This document shows, one piece after another, positions 7,582-16,238 of a stretch of DNA of 64,000 nt (within the stretch, counting starts at the first letter, position 1; each line of letters starts with the position of its first letter). Location: NCBI RefSeq assembly GCF_003185915.1, contig NZ_QHLZ01000014.1:1-64000 (forward strand), in the 5' to 3' direction. Made by a program: the position numbers and the translations under genes. This DNA comes from Arthrobacter psychrochitiniphilus. Lineage in GTDB: Bacteria; Actinomycetota; Actinomycetes; Actinomycetales; Micrococcaceae. The notes under the pieces were generated by a model. It did no database searches and was not told the DNA's origin. It saw only the letters and a list, made by a program, of their open reading frames with translations.

Positions 7582-8385
7582 TCAGTCCGCGATCTGCTTC
7601 GAAGCGGTCTTCTTAGTGCGCAGGGCCAGGAAAGCACCCGCGGCCATCACGAGAGCTCCACCACCGGCATAGAGCGCAACATCGGAAGTGGCGCTGGTGG
7701 ACTGTGTTACCGGCTGGGTCAGGCCCGTATCAGGAGCACCGCCCGGCATGGCAGCCATCTGGGAGACGGCAAGGGTGCCACACAGTGCCGGGGAGGTGGC
7801 AGCCAGCGGAAGGCTGGGAACCAAATCGCTCTTTGCATCCTGGGCAGCGGCCGGAAGTGTTGCCGGATCCAAACCATGGACCACCACAACGCCGGTGCCA
7901 GCCTTCATAGCTGCAATGGTTGCGGCATTCATGGTGAAGGTGCGCTCGTAGGTGTAGGAAGCGCCCATGCCTCCCACCTTCAAGTCCAAGGCAGCCTTGT
8001 CACTGGTGTCACCACTGGTGGATAAGGTGGTGCCAATCTTTCCGTACGAGGGACCACCCTCGGTTGTGCTGATCACTCCGTCCTTGTTGGTATCGGCGTC
8101 CGGGCCAGGACACGTACCCATGGCATCAATGTGGATGTGCTGGACATGCGGGTAGGGGGCGCCATCGAATGTTGCCGCGAGCCCGCTGACGTTTTCGGTG
8201 ACTGTTGCCTGATCTCCGGTCAAGGTGATCATGACACTGCCAGTGGCATTGCTGCCGTTGAGAGCTCCAAGGTTTGCCTGGTAACTCGTGGTGCCGTTGT
8301 CATCAGCCATGGCTCCTGCCCCAGAGAAGGACAGTGCAGCCAACGCCAAGGCGGGGACAATGAGGAAAGCAGATTTCTTATACAT
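7582..8385 (-). CDS. CHRD-domain surface protein, probable sortase substrate
   Basis: The ATG at 8385 follows a strong AAGGAG. The protein has 267 residues: a signal peptide to about residue 27 (GAGAMA), then a CHRD domain (about residues 33-200, with the VQHIHIDA histidine motif). The C-terminus has APDTG followed by a Ser/Thr linker, a hydrophobic segment (YAGGGALVMAAGAFLAL) and a basic tail (RTKK). This matches a cell-wall sorting layout, although the spacer between the motif and the membrane segment is longer than usual. Inside the CHRD domain is a textbook calcium-binding loop (DADTNKDGVISTTE). It is the first gene of the operon with the sortase. Confidence 0.87.
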   Translation of the reverse strand: MYKKSAFLIVPALALAALSFSGAGAMADDNGTTSYQANLGALNGSNATGSVMITLTGDQATVTENVSGLAATFDGAPYPHVQHIHIDAMGTCPGPDADTNKDGVISTTEGGPSYGKIGTTLSTSGDTSDKAALDLKVGGMGASYTYERTFTMNAATIAAMKAGTGVVVVHGLDPATLPAAAQDAKSDLVPSLPLAATSPALCGTLAVSQMAAMPGGAPDTGLTQPVTQSTSATSDVALYAGGGALVMAAGAFLALRTKKTASKQIAD

Positions 8386-8743
8386 AAGAGATTTCTCCTT
8401 ATTTTTCTGAGACTTCAGCTTTGAGGCCTCACAGTACGTTCGGAGCCAGGCCGCCAGCGGATTGGAACAATTCCCAGGTTCAGAGAAATTGTCTTCCCGC
8501 TGATCTGCCGGGCCGCCATCGCAGGCTCGTGAATTCCGCCCAAACACGGGCCCATACCCCCTACACGCCGCGAGTTGGAGCGCCACATGATGAATGGAAA
8601 ATGCGACGGGGCTTAGAGCCAGACAAAGCGGATAAAAAACCAAATGGCGTAACTTAACCCCGCTGTCTTGGCCAATAACGACTAAACTCACACCCCGCCC
8701 CTATGCTGTCCCTATAGCCGTCTGGTAGGAGGAGTGCTTTGCG
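8386..8743. promoter_or_regulatory. divergent promoter region, CHRD/sortase operon versus response regulator
   Basis: This 358-base gap separates two divergent transcription units. Clear ribosome binding sites are seen at both ends (AAGGAG before the CHRD gene; AGGAGGAG about 9 bases before the response regulator ATG). I see no gene and no convincing long palindrome. An AT-richer stretch around 8630-8655 could hold a promoter for the plus-strand unit. Confidence 0.4.
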
Positions 8744-9409
8744 ATGGTCGGTCCAATAATTCGGGTGGGTATTGTTGATGACAGTGAAGTGGTGCGGATT
8801 GGCTTTTCGGCGGCTGCCGCCATGGATGCCAAATTTGCGCTCCAGGGCATCAAGGTAGTTCTCGCTGCTGAAACTGTTCCGCAACTGCTGCAATCGCCAG
8901 TAAGCATGTTAGATGTTGTGGTCCTTGATTTGTCCCTTGCGGACGCGTCGGAGCCAGGAGAAAATGTGCGCCTCTTGGTGGATGCGGGCTATCCGGTTCT
9001 GGTTTTTAGCGTGGCCGAGAACACCGACGCCATCAAATCTGCTTTGGCGGCCGGGGCCGCCGGGATCGCGCGCAAGGGTGATGACGTCAAGGACGCTCTG
9101 GACATGGTTCGCAGGGTTGCAGCAGGAGAGACCATTGCGAGCCAGGAACTGGCCATCGCCATTTCCTCGGATTCACTTTTTATGGCGGCCGAGCTCAGTG
9201 ATCGCGAACGGGAAACTCTTAAGTTTTATGCCACCGGGTTTACCGGGGTCCAGATTGCTCGGCGCATGAATGTCTCGGTGAATACCGTGGGCACCAACAT
9301 CAAGCGTATTCGAGAAAAATATGCGGCGGCCGGCCGGTATGCGCCCACCAAATTGGAGCTCTATCACCGCGCTTTGGAAGACGGAATCATTCCCACGGGA
9401 TTGAGCTAG
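8744..9409 (+). CDS. two-component response regulator, NarL/LuxR type
   Basis: It has an N-terminal receiver domain (about residues 6-125) with the acidic pair Asp12/Asp13, phosphoacceptor Asp62 in VVVLDLSL and a conserved Lys in ARKGDD. The C-terminal LuxR-type helix-turn-helix covers about residues 150-205 (LSDRERETLKFYATGFTGVQIA). It is 221 residues, normal size. It heads a plus-strand unit with the histidine kinase, a membrane protein and a lipoprotein, and is divergent from the sortase/CHRD operon, which is its likeliest target by position alone. Confidence 0.9.
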   Translation: MVGPIIRVGIVDDSEVVRIGFSAAAAMDAKFALQGIKVVLAAETVPQLLQSPVSMLDVVVLDLSLADASEPGENVRLLVDAGYPVLVFSVAENTDAIKSALAAGAAGIARKGDDVKDALDMVRRVAAGETIASQELAIAISSDSLFMAAELSDRERETLKFYATGFTGVQIARRMNVSVNTVGTNIKRIREKYAAAGRYAPTKLELYHRALEDGIIPTGLS

Positions 9410-9446
9410 TACACAACTAAGCGTTTATTGACCCTAAGGGGAGCTC

Positions 9447-10679
9447 TTGCCTGTACCGCAACCAAACAGCGCTCTGCTACCCAACACAGTGCAGATGACG
9501 GAATTAGTGTTGGCCCGCTCCATTGGGGTGTTTTCACTACTGTTAGTGGCGTTGGCGCTGCCTGATCTGCTGCAGGATACGGGCGGTCCTGCCCACGTTT
9601 GGTACACAGTTATTGTTGTCCTGATCCCGGTGCTGGTGGTTGCCGTCATGGTGCCTACCCAACGGCAAGGGTTGCGCCGAATCTTCGCAGGTACTGTGGC
9701 CTGGTTGCTCCTGGTGGGGTTCTTGTTGTGGCATCTGGGCCTGATTGGTAATTCGCTTGGCCCGGATGCACGGCCTTGGTCGTGGGGCATTGCCGGTGCC
9801 GGGGTGGGACTGGCTGCTGTGGCCAAAAACACCCGTATGGCCAGCTTGTACGGATTTTGTTTTACGCTCCTGGTGTTGCTCATTCCCGCCATGCCGGCCG
9901 GTTCTTCCCGGGCCTGGGCAGATTCGTGGCAGGATGCTTTGCTGACAGCAGCCATGACTGCAGTCATTGTCGCCCCCATTTGGGCACTGCGTCAGGCCGT
10001 TCAAGAATCAGAATCAGCGGCAGTCACGGCATTGGAGAAGTTCGCTGCTGCGGCCCGTTCCGAAGCTATCACTGTAGAACGCATGCGCCTGGATGCCCTC
10101 ACCCATGACATTGTGCTGAGCACGTTGATTGTGGCCTCCCAAGCCGTGACCCCAGAGGTTGTGGCGGCGTCGCGGAAGACCGCCCGGCTGGCTCTAGCCC
10201 AGATGGATGCAGTGGGGGAGGCGACCTCTGTGGCTGCCGAACTCACCATTGCGGAGTGGCTGGGCCGGATGAGGGTGGCTGTATCCCTGCACGGAGGCTC
10301 CTTTGATGTCCCGCCCCCTGGTTCGCAGGCACCGGCAAGTCTTTCCCTGGTTGCTGGCCGGGCCATAGTTGAAGCCACCACAGAGGCGGTTAAGAACAGC
10401 ATTGCGCACGCTCCCGGTTCATTGCCTGCTGTGACGGTATTTTTTCCAGCGTCACAGGTCATTGGAAAGCCCCAGGTAGCCGTTGAGATCGCGGATAATG
10501 GGCCAGGTTTCGATGTAGCGGATATTGCCATGGAGCGCATGGGCATCAAGGTTTCCATCGTGGAACGAATGCTGGGTGTCCAGGGCAAGGCCGCAGTGAC
10601 TTCAAGTCCTAGTACAGGGACGCTGGTGCGGCTGGAATGGAGCACGGACGGAGGGCATCATGGATCAGCTCAGAACTAA
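9447..10679 (+). CDS. membrane sensor histidine kinase (HisKA_3-like)
   Basis: About five to six hydrophobic segments lie in residues 20-180, followed by a linker and an H-box-like region with His220 (DALTHDIVLS). A HATPase_c domain follows (N-box AVKNSIAHA near residue 312, DNGPGFD near 350). There is no large extracellular domain, so it probably senses within the membrane or through a partner. The TTG start has AAGGGGAG four bases upstream; an ATG at 9495 is an alternative. It overlaps the next gene by 20 bases. It is the partner of the response regulator at 8744. Confidence 0.85.
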   Translation: MPVPQPNSALLPNTVQMTELVLARSIGVFSLLLVALALPDLLQDTGGPAHVWYTVIVVLIPVLVVAVMVPTQRQGLRRIFAGTVAWLLLVGFLLWHLGLIGNSLGPDARPWSWGIAGAGVGLAAVAKNTRMASLYGFCFTLLVLLIPAMPAGSSRAWADSWQDALLTAAMTAVIVAPIWALRQAVQESESAAVTALEKFAAAARSEAITVERMRLDALTHDIVLSTLIVASQAVTPEVVAASRKTARLALAQMDAVGEATSVAAELTIAEWLGRMRVAVSLHGGSFDVPPPGSQAPASLSLVAGRAIVEATTEAVKNSIAHAPGSLPAVTVFFPASQVIGKPQVAVEIADNGPGFDVADIAMERMGIKVSIVERMLGVQGKAAVTSSPSTGTLVRLEWSTDGGHHGSAQN

Positions 10680-11661
10680 GTGGCTGGTTCTGGTCTTCGC
10701 CACGTGCATGCCCATCGCTCATGTGATTATGGGGCTAGCCAACACGGCTAAGGTCAGTTCTTTATGGCAGTACCTTTTGGCCATGGTGATCTGTCTGGGT
10801 CTGGTGGTGCTTTTGTGCGTGGATATGGACAGTGGGGCCATACCGTTGAAATCAGCGTGGCTTGTTGTTGCCGGGGTTGTGGTCATGGAATTGCTGGTGA
10901 CAAGTGTTCTGCCGCTTGGGATTCATCCAGGCTATGCGGCATGGCAAAACGGCGCGATTCAGATGCTCCTGGTGGCCTTAACATTCCGAGGGCGAACGTC
11001 CCTGGCATGGCTTGGCATGGGAGCCTTCGCCGCTCTTGACATGAGAGCCTCACTGGGCCATGGGTTATCTCTTGTTGACGGGTTGGCGTTAGTGTTGACC
11101 CCCATTATGTGGATGGTGATTGCCACTGCCGTCCTGATGGTCTTGGGACGCAGTAGGAACAACATTGCGGTCTACTCGGAGCAGAGTCAGAAGGCTGCCC
11201 TCAGGCTGGCATGGGAAGAGGCCCACAATATTTACCGGGCGCAACGGCTGGTGGAATTGCAGGAGGCTACGCGTCCGGCACTGGAAGCGATTGCCTGCTC
11301 GAAGCTGACGGATGAACAGCGCAGGGAATTGACGTTTCTGGAAGCCGGGTTGCGCGATCAGATGCGCGGCAGGACGCTGGTGACCGGGGGAGTCCCGGAT
11401 GCTGCCCTTGCTGCCCGCAAACGCGGCGTCAAGGTTGATCTGCTTGATGACAGGAAAGCGCCTCTGCCTGGCGCCATCGCTGCTGACGTGTCCCGGAAGC
11501 TATTGGAAGTTTTGGCCCAAGCGCAGGCGGGAACGGTGCGAGTGCGCGCCTTGCCTGTAGGGGAAGTCCCCACTGTCACGTTCCTCGCTTTCGACGAATC
11601 AGCAGACCAGTTTGAAACTTATGCTGAAATCAGCGTCCCCCACTCTGAACCGGACAGGTAG
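10660..11661 (+). CDS. membrane protein, possible accessory sensor of the two-component system
   Basis: The first 165 residues hold about five hydrophobic segments, followed by a cytoplasmic region of about 165 residues with helical stretches (EEAHNIYRAQRLVELQEATRPALE). The architecture echoes the upstream histidine kinase, but I see no H-box histidine and no DNGPG-type ATP motif. A degenerate kinase or signalling partner is therefore inference. Its ATG overlaps the kinase gene, so the two are translationally coupled. It is not recognised as any named family. Confidence 0.6.
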   Translation: MDQLRTKWLVLVFATCMPIAHVIMGLANTAKVSSLWQYLLAMVICLGLVVLLCVDMDSGAIPLKSAWLVVAGVVVMELLVTSVLPLGIHPGYAAWQNGAIQMLLVALTFRGRTSLAWLGMGAFAALDMRASLGHGLSLVDGLALVLTPIMWMVIATAVLMVLGRSRNNIAVYSEQSQKAALRLAWEEAHNIYRAQRLVELQEATRPALEAIACSKLTDEQRRELTFLEAGLRDQMRGRTLVTGGVPDAALAARKRGVKVDLLDDRKAPLPGAIAADVSRKLLEVLAQAQAGTVRVRALPVGEVPTVTFLAFDESADQFETYAEISVPHSEPDR

Positions 11662-11666
11662 AACCT

Positions 11667-13574
11667 TTGATAAAGACCCCGGAATTCGGTCCTGCCCGCG
11701 TGCCTTCAAGCGCCATGGGCCGTGCGCTGGTTTTGCTACTGGCCCTGGTACTCACGGGCTGCACACTGGCGCCACCGGCCGGTGAACGGCTTGCAGCGGA
11801 GGGAACCGCCACCGCGGATGGAGTGCTGCTGGAAGTGGACCGCGCTACGGTGAGCCTGCCCGGTGGAGCCGTAGCACCAGGAACCACTGTGAGTGCCGCC
11901 ATCAAAGCGGCGGTGCCACCGCCTGCAACACAACCGCCTCCAACACAACCGCCTGCAAAAGCCAGCACCGCTGGCGTGGAACTGCTTCCTGCGGCCAGTG
12001 ACCAGCTGACCGTCACAGTGGGTGAAGAGCTGGCAGCAGGCACGTCAATGACTATCACCATGGCCCTGTCCCGCGTTCCGGAAAGGTCGGGGCTTGATCC
12101 CTCACCAGCTTCCTTGGCATTGGCCCACCTGCGCAGCGGAGAAGAAGTGCCGGACTTACTCAGGGTGTCGCTGATAGGAGAGACAAACACTGGCCGAATC
12201 TCCGCCCAGGTTCCGGCCGGTGGAACCTTTTGGGCTGTCTACGCGGACGTTTCCTCGCTGCTGGGCGAGGTGTCACGCTCTTTAGCGGCCACGGAAACCG
12301 CCAACAAACCACCATGCGCGGATAAACCTGTCTCGGTAGCTGGCATGAGGTTCACTGCAGCCTCAGCCACAACCTCAGCCACAACAGGCTCGTGGGCCTG
12401 TTTGCGGGAGAACAACGGCATGCTGGTGGTCGCGGTGGCGGCGAAATCAGCTGTGCCGCTGCGCGTTGCCTCCCATGAAAAGCTTCTGGGAGCCCCGGTC
12501 CTCGATGAAAAGCTGCTCCAACCTTATTTCCGCCAAGTTCTCCAGCCGTTGCTGGAACGGCACAAAGATCTGGCCGGCGCTCTGCCAGGGGTGGTGACGG
12601 AGTACGAAACCGCGGCAGCCGGCGTCGAACATCAGGAATGGGAACTGCGCCCCTACCCGGCCATGTTCCTCCTGCAATACGTGGCCACGGTGGTGCAGAC
12701 CACCTTGGATGGCGCTATTGAGCCGGCCACCATTGATGCCAGCCGCACGGCCGCTTGCGTGGCGCCCTTACTCGAGGCAAACAAGGAGGAGCTTGCTCTT
12801 AAGGAATCTTGGGCTGCGCCCTTCGTGAAGGATTTCATGAATTGCGTGGCAACGTCCCTGGAGATTAGCCAGCGCATGGATGTTTTGCTCGGTGCAGTCA
12901 ATGCCGTGCCAGATGTGGTGGCGGGAGCCGCAATCCTAGAATGGGATGAGCTCCAACCTGGCCAGGGCACCAGCGTAGCCATTGCCGGCGCCATGGAATG
13001 GAGCACATATTCGGGCACACTCAATGATGCAAGAATCAGTTTTGAGCACCCCGTCGGGTGGACCGTCATGGATGGCTCGGTCAACCCGCAATTTGGTGCC
13101 AGCAACGCCTTGGTGGTGTACGACCATCAGGGCAACCGTAAGGCCGCCATGAACGTGGAGGACGGCGTCCATGTCAGTGGCCCCGTTGACCTCCGTCCCG
13201 TGAGCCATCTAGGGGGCGGATCTGACGCCGCACCCACGCGCATCCCAGGGGCTGAGGTGCGGGCGGTGGCGATGGATCTTTCGTCTCAGCCGCAACTGCG
13301 CACCCGGGACTTGGCGGATCACAAGGTGCAATTGTCCATGTCCTTGTCCACGCGCAGCACGGATGGTGCGGCATTGAAGGAGCTGGCTGTTGGCCGGCTG
13401 GAGGGTCAAGTGGTGGTTGAAACCGGTGTGAGATCACGCGCACAAAACCAGACACAGCGGTATGTCATGTTTGCCCACAGCGACGGCTTTGAGACCATTG
13501 CGGCCGCCCAGGAGTATGCCAAGGGTGGTGAATTTAGGGCTATCCAAAAAATGTTGGCGTCCTTCAAGGGATAA
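11667..13574 (+). CDS. large secreted lipoprotein of unknown function
   Basis: It starts five bases after the previous stop with TTG; an ATG at 11715 would give a shorter, clean signal peptide. The lipobox is LVLTGC. A proline-rich repeat (PPATQPPPTQPP) lies near residue 90. The remaining sequence of about 500 residues is predicted extracytoplasmic. The final third (ARISFEHPVGWTV onwards) resembles PsbP/LpqN-type folds in its FxHPxGW motif. Location and operon suggest it is either an external sensor partner or an output of the two-component system. Function is unknown. Confidence 0.7.
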   Translation: MIKTPEFGPARVPSSAMGRALVLLLALVLTGCTLAPPAGERLAAEGTATADGVLLEVDRATVSLPGGAVAPGTTVSAAIKAAVPPPATQPPPTQPPAKASTAGVELLPAASDQLTVTVGEELAAGTSMTITMALSRVPERSGLDPSPASLALAHLRSGEEVPDLLRVSLIGETNTGRISAQVPAGGTFWAVYADVSSLLGEVSRSLAATETANKPPCADKPVSVAGMRFTAASATTSATTGSWACLRENNGMLVVAVAAKSAVPLRVASHEKLLGAPVLDEKLLQPYFRQVLQPLLERHKDLAGALPGVVTEYETAAAGVEHQEWELRPYPAMFLLQYVATVVQTTLDGAIEPATIDASRTAACVAPLLEANKEELALKESWAAPFVKDFMNCVATSLEISQRMDVLLGAVNAVPDVVAGAAILEWDELQPGQGTSVAIAGAMEWSTYSGTLNDARISFEHPVGWTVMDGSVNPQFGASNALVVYDHQGNRKAAMNVEDGVHVSGPVDLRPVSHLGGGSDAAPTRIPGAEVRAVAMDLSSQPQLRTRDLADHKVQLSMSLSTRSTDGAALKELAVGRLEGQVVVETGVRSRAQNQTQRYVMFAHSDGFETIAAAQEYAKGGEFRAIQKMLASFKG

Positions 13575-13649
13575 ACTGGACGCTGGTCGCATCCTGCCTC
13601 AGCACACCACGCACATCTTGGCGCAGGCAACATTCTAGGAGCCTTCCCC

Positions 13650-14798
13650 ATGAGTACTGAGCCCGTACAGCAGCCGAACATTATTCGGTGGACCCACAAC
13701 GGCGCCGAACAGAGCGCACTGTGGGTGAGCGCCAGTGGGGCAGCCATGCCCAAAAAAGTGCTGGCTGTGGATGATTCTCTCACCGCGGATGAGGCCTACC
13801 GGCTCGCTGCACAGGGGACAGCTTTGCTTTGGCTGGGCGATTACCACAATGCCCGCCAGCTTCTTTCGGCCATGGCCCGCCGGCTGCCTGTTTTTTCAAG
13901 GCTCGACGGCGAATCAGTGGCCCAAGCGTTCTACCGCTACCGCCAGGGACGGACACAAAGGGCCAAGATGCTTGGGCGCGTGCTGGTGCCGCTGGCTTCC
14001 GGCCCCGCCGTGGCATTGCGCCGCGCCCCGGATGTCAGCCAGGCGTGGCTCTTGGCAGCAGGTCCCGTGGAGGAGACCGCTGTGGCTCCGTTGCAGGATG
14101 TGCTGGGTTCCATCGGTGCTTTGGAATGGCGGCGCAACGGATTGTTTGTGCAGGAACTCGATGCTGTGATCCGTCCTCATTACGGCACTTTTGCCCCCAT
14201 CCGAAGTGAGTATTTAGCTCTTGTAAACTCTGCTGGCCTGCCCTCAAAGGAACTGGCCTTCGACATTGGCACAGGCACCGGCGTGTTGGCTGCCATCCTC
14301 GCCAAACGCGGGGTGAAAAAAGTAGTGGGTACTGACACTGAAGCTCCAGCAATCGCCTGCGCGCAAGAGAACGTGGCTGATCTTGGCTTCTCAGATTCCT
14401 TCGAGGCCGTCCAAATGAGCATGTTCCCGGAAGGGAAAGCACCCTTGGTGGTGTGCAACCCGCCTTGGCTCCCCGGCACAGCCAACTCCGTGCTGGACCA
14501 CGCTGTCTACGATCCCAAGAGTCGTATGCTCAAGGCATTCTTGGCCGGTTTGGCCAAGCATCTGGAGCCCGAAGGTGAAGGGTGGCTCATCATCTCGGAC
14601 CTGGCCGAACACCTGGGTCTGCGTTCCCGGGAGGAGCTGCTGGGATGGATTGATGCTGGCGGCCTGCAAGTGCTGGAGAAGCTTGACACGCCGGCACGGC
14701 ACCCGCGATCCATGGATACCGCTGACCCCTTCTTTGCCGCCCGGTCACAGGAAGTCACGTCCTTGTGGAAACTAGCTGCCAAAGCCTTGGCTTCCTGA
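13650..14798 (+). CDS. class I SAM-dependent methyltransferase, PrmC/HemK-like
   Basis: It has an N-terminal domain of about 190 residues of the type found in actinobacterial DUF7059-like proteins. A Rossmann methyltransferase domain follows, with the SAM-binding motif FDIGTGTGVLAAIL near residue 204 and the catalytic NPPW motif (VCNPPWLPG) near residue 270. NPPY/NPPW motifs methylate amide or ring nitrogens, as in PrmC or RlmF/G enzymes; the substrate here is not known. It is 382 residues. It appears to be transcribed alone. Confidence 0.85.
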   Translation: MSTEPVQQPNIIRWTHNGAEQSALWVSASGAAMPKKVLAVDDSLTADEAYRLAAQGTALLWLGDYHNARQLLSAMARRLPVFSRLDGESVAQAFYRYRQGRTQRAKMLGRVLVPLASGPAVALRRAPDVSQAWLLAAGPVEETAVAPLQDVLGSIGALEWRRNGLFVQELDAVIRPHYGTFAPIRSEYLALVNSAGLPSKELAFDIGTGTGVLAAILAKRGVKKVVGTDTEAPAIACAQENVADLGFSDSFEAVQMSMFPEGKAPLVVCNPPWLPGTANSVLDHAVYDPKSRMLKAFLAGLAKHLEPEGEGWLIISDLAEHLGLRSREELLGWIDAGGLQVLEKLDTPARHPRSMDTADPFFAARSQEVTSLWKLAAKALAS

Positions 14799-14885
14799 GA
14801 CGCTGACCATTTGCGGGGTCCGGAAAGACTCGCTGTGTGCGGGTCCGGTCCGGTGTTTGTGTGTGGGCGTGGCAAAATTGCGTGC

Positions 14886-15601
14886 ATGAATGATGACGCT
14901 AAGATTCCCCTGCCTACCGGTAAAAGCCGGAAAGCTCGACGCAATGTACCCCTGGTTTTTCTTGGGGCTGTTCCTCGTGACAGCCATTCTTAGCGGAGCA
15001 TTCGTGGTGCATCTAGCCAACAGCTCCAACAGCCAGTCAAAGTAGATCAGCGATGCCTTCTCATATGAGGCCACCCGCCTGTCAAGGCCCAGGAGGGGCC
15101 GGCGTCGAAGGCGTTGAACATCTTATTGCTGAGCAGCGAGAGCCGCGCGGATTCCGTGGAGATGGCCGAAGAAGGGTCAGCGTCTGATCAGCGCCTCCGA
15201 CACCAAGATGTGGGTGCACATTCAAGGAGACCGCAAGAACATTGTCATGATCTCAATCATGCGTGACCCTGAGGATAATATTGCCGGGTTCGGTGAGGCC
15301 AAGATCAATGCGGCCATGGCGTTTGGTGACGTGCCGCTGGTGGTTGAAATGCTTGAAAGCGTGTTGAACTGTCTGCACCGATGAGGGATTGGGCGCCAAG
15401 ACCTTGGCCGCCATGACGCTGGGGCTCAGAGAGTTTCGAGGTGCCAACGTGCTTTCCTCTACGCTTGCCACTGTGGGGACCGGACCAAGCGTTGATGGCC
15501 AGTCCATTGCCATCAAGGACGGACGGCGCCATTTTGACTATCGCTGATGCCCTCGCCTCGGACGCTTTGGTCCTACACCTGGATAACTCCGGGTTGCGCT
15601 A
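14886..15601 (+). pseudogene. LytR-CpsA-Psr (LCP) family gene, decayed
   Basis: Pieces of an LCP cell-wall ligase are readable in changing frames. They are the N-terminus MNDDAKIPLPTGKSRKAR, a membrane segment ending GAFVVHLANSSNSQ, then KMWVHIQGDRKNIVMI and KINAAMAFGDVPLVVE. The C-terminal piece includes GLREFRGANVLSSTL. Several frameshifts are needed, and the central region (after VVEMLES) is deleted compared with the second copy at 62114-63160. LCP proteins transfer wall polymers or glycans to peptidoglycan. This copy cannot make that product. Confidence 0.8.
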
Positions 15602-15661
15602 AGGACTCAAGCCAAATTTCCGCCCTTATCCGGCCAGCACCGGAGTGCTGTTACTCTCCGG

Positions 15662-16144
15662 TTACTGCTGGGTGGCTGAGTCGCCAAGGCCCACACATCC
15701 GCCGGTAGCCGGAATCTTTGCTGCTGCCGCCGAGATCTGGGTCAGCACGGTGTCCGAGGGGACCTTGTTATCTCCCAGGATCACTTCTGTCGCGGGGTTT
15801 CGGCCATAGGTGGTGAACGTCCACGTGTCCTCACCCTCCTTGATGACCCAGTCCACACCATTGACGGTGACGCACCTGTCAGTGGTGGGGCCGGGTACCT
15901 GTACGCCGCACCGCAGAAGCACCGCGGCAGGTTCACCCCATGCCGCTGTCGATTGGCTGGAGGTGGTGCGGCGCTTCGCGTCGGCAAGTGAATCAGGCAG
16001 AGCCACCATCATGGGCGCACAGGCCGGATTGTTGGCATCGGGCGCTAAATCGATGGTCACCGCTGGGGTGCACGCCGTGAGTACGAGCAAGGCAGAAGCG
16101 GCAATGGTGGCGGTACGCAGGGCAGAAGACGCAAAAAAACGCAT
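15662..16144 (-). CDS. DUF3515 family lipoprotein
   Basis: It is 160 residues with a lipoprotein signal (ASALLVLTAC). The mature part has four or five cysteines (NNPACAPM, LLRCGV, DRCVTV, GGCVG) and the family pattern ending WTFTTYGRNPATEVI. Such genes usually sit between ddl and thiL in actinobacteria, often on the opposite strand. Here it is separated from ddl by 10 kb and from thiL by 31 kb. The function is unknown. A degenerate partial copy in the same orientation relative to an LCP pseudogene lies near 63157-63430. Confidence 0.85.
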   Translation of the reverse strand: MRFFASSALRTATIAASALLVLTACTPAVTIDLAPDANNPACAPMMVALPDSLADAKRRTTSSQSTAAWGEPAAVLLRCGVQVPGPTTDRCVTVNGVDWVIKEGEDTWTFTTYGRNPATEVILGDNKVPSDTVLTQISAAAAKIPATGGCVGLGDSATQQ

Positions 16145-16238
16145 GATCCAAGCCTAACGGCTTGGCGCAGCGCCACGAACCCGGAGGCTGTGGCGCCGCG
16201 CTGCGGGCCTTATAGCTTTTCTAGAGCTTGTAGCTTCC

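Noticed and set aside
7223..7672. Plus-strand open frame of 149 residues
   Set aside because: It is the shadow of the sortase gene; its composition mirrors the Ala/Pro-rich linker on the other strand.
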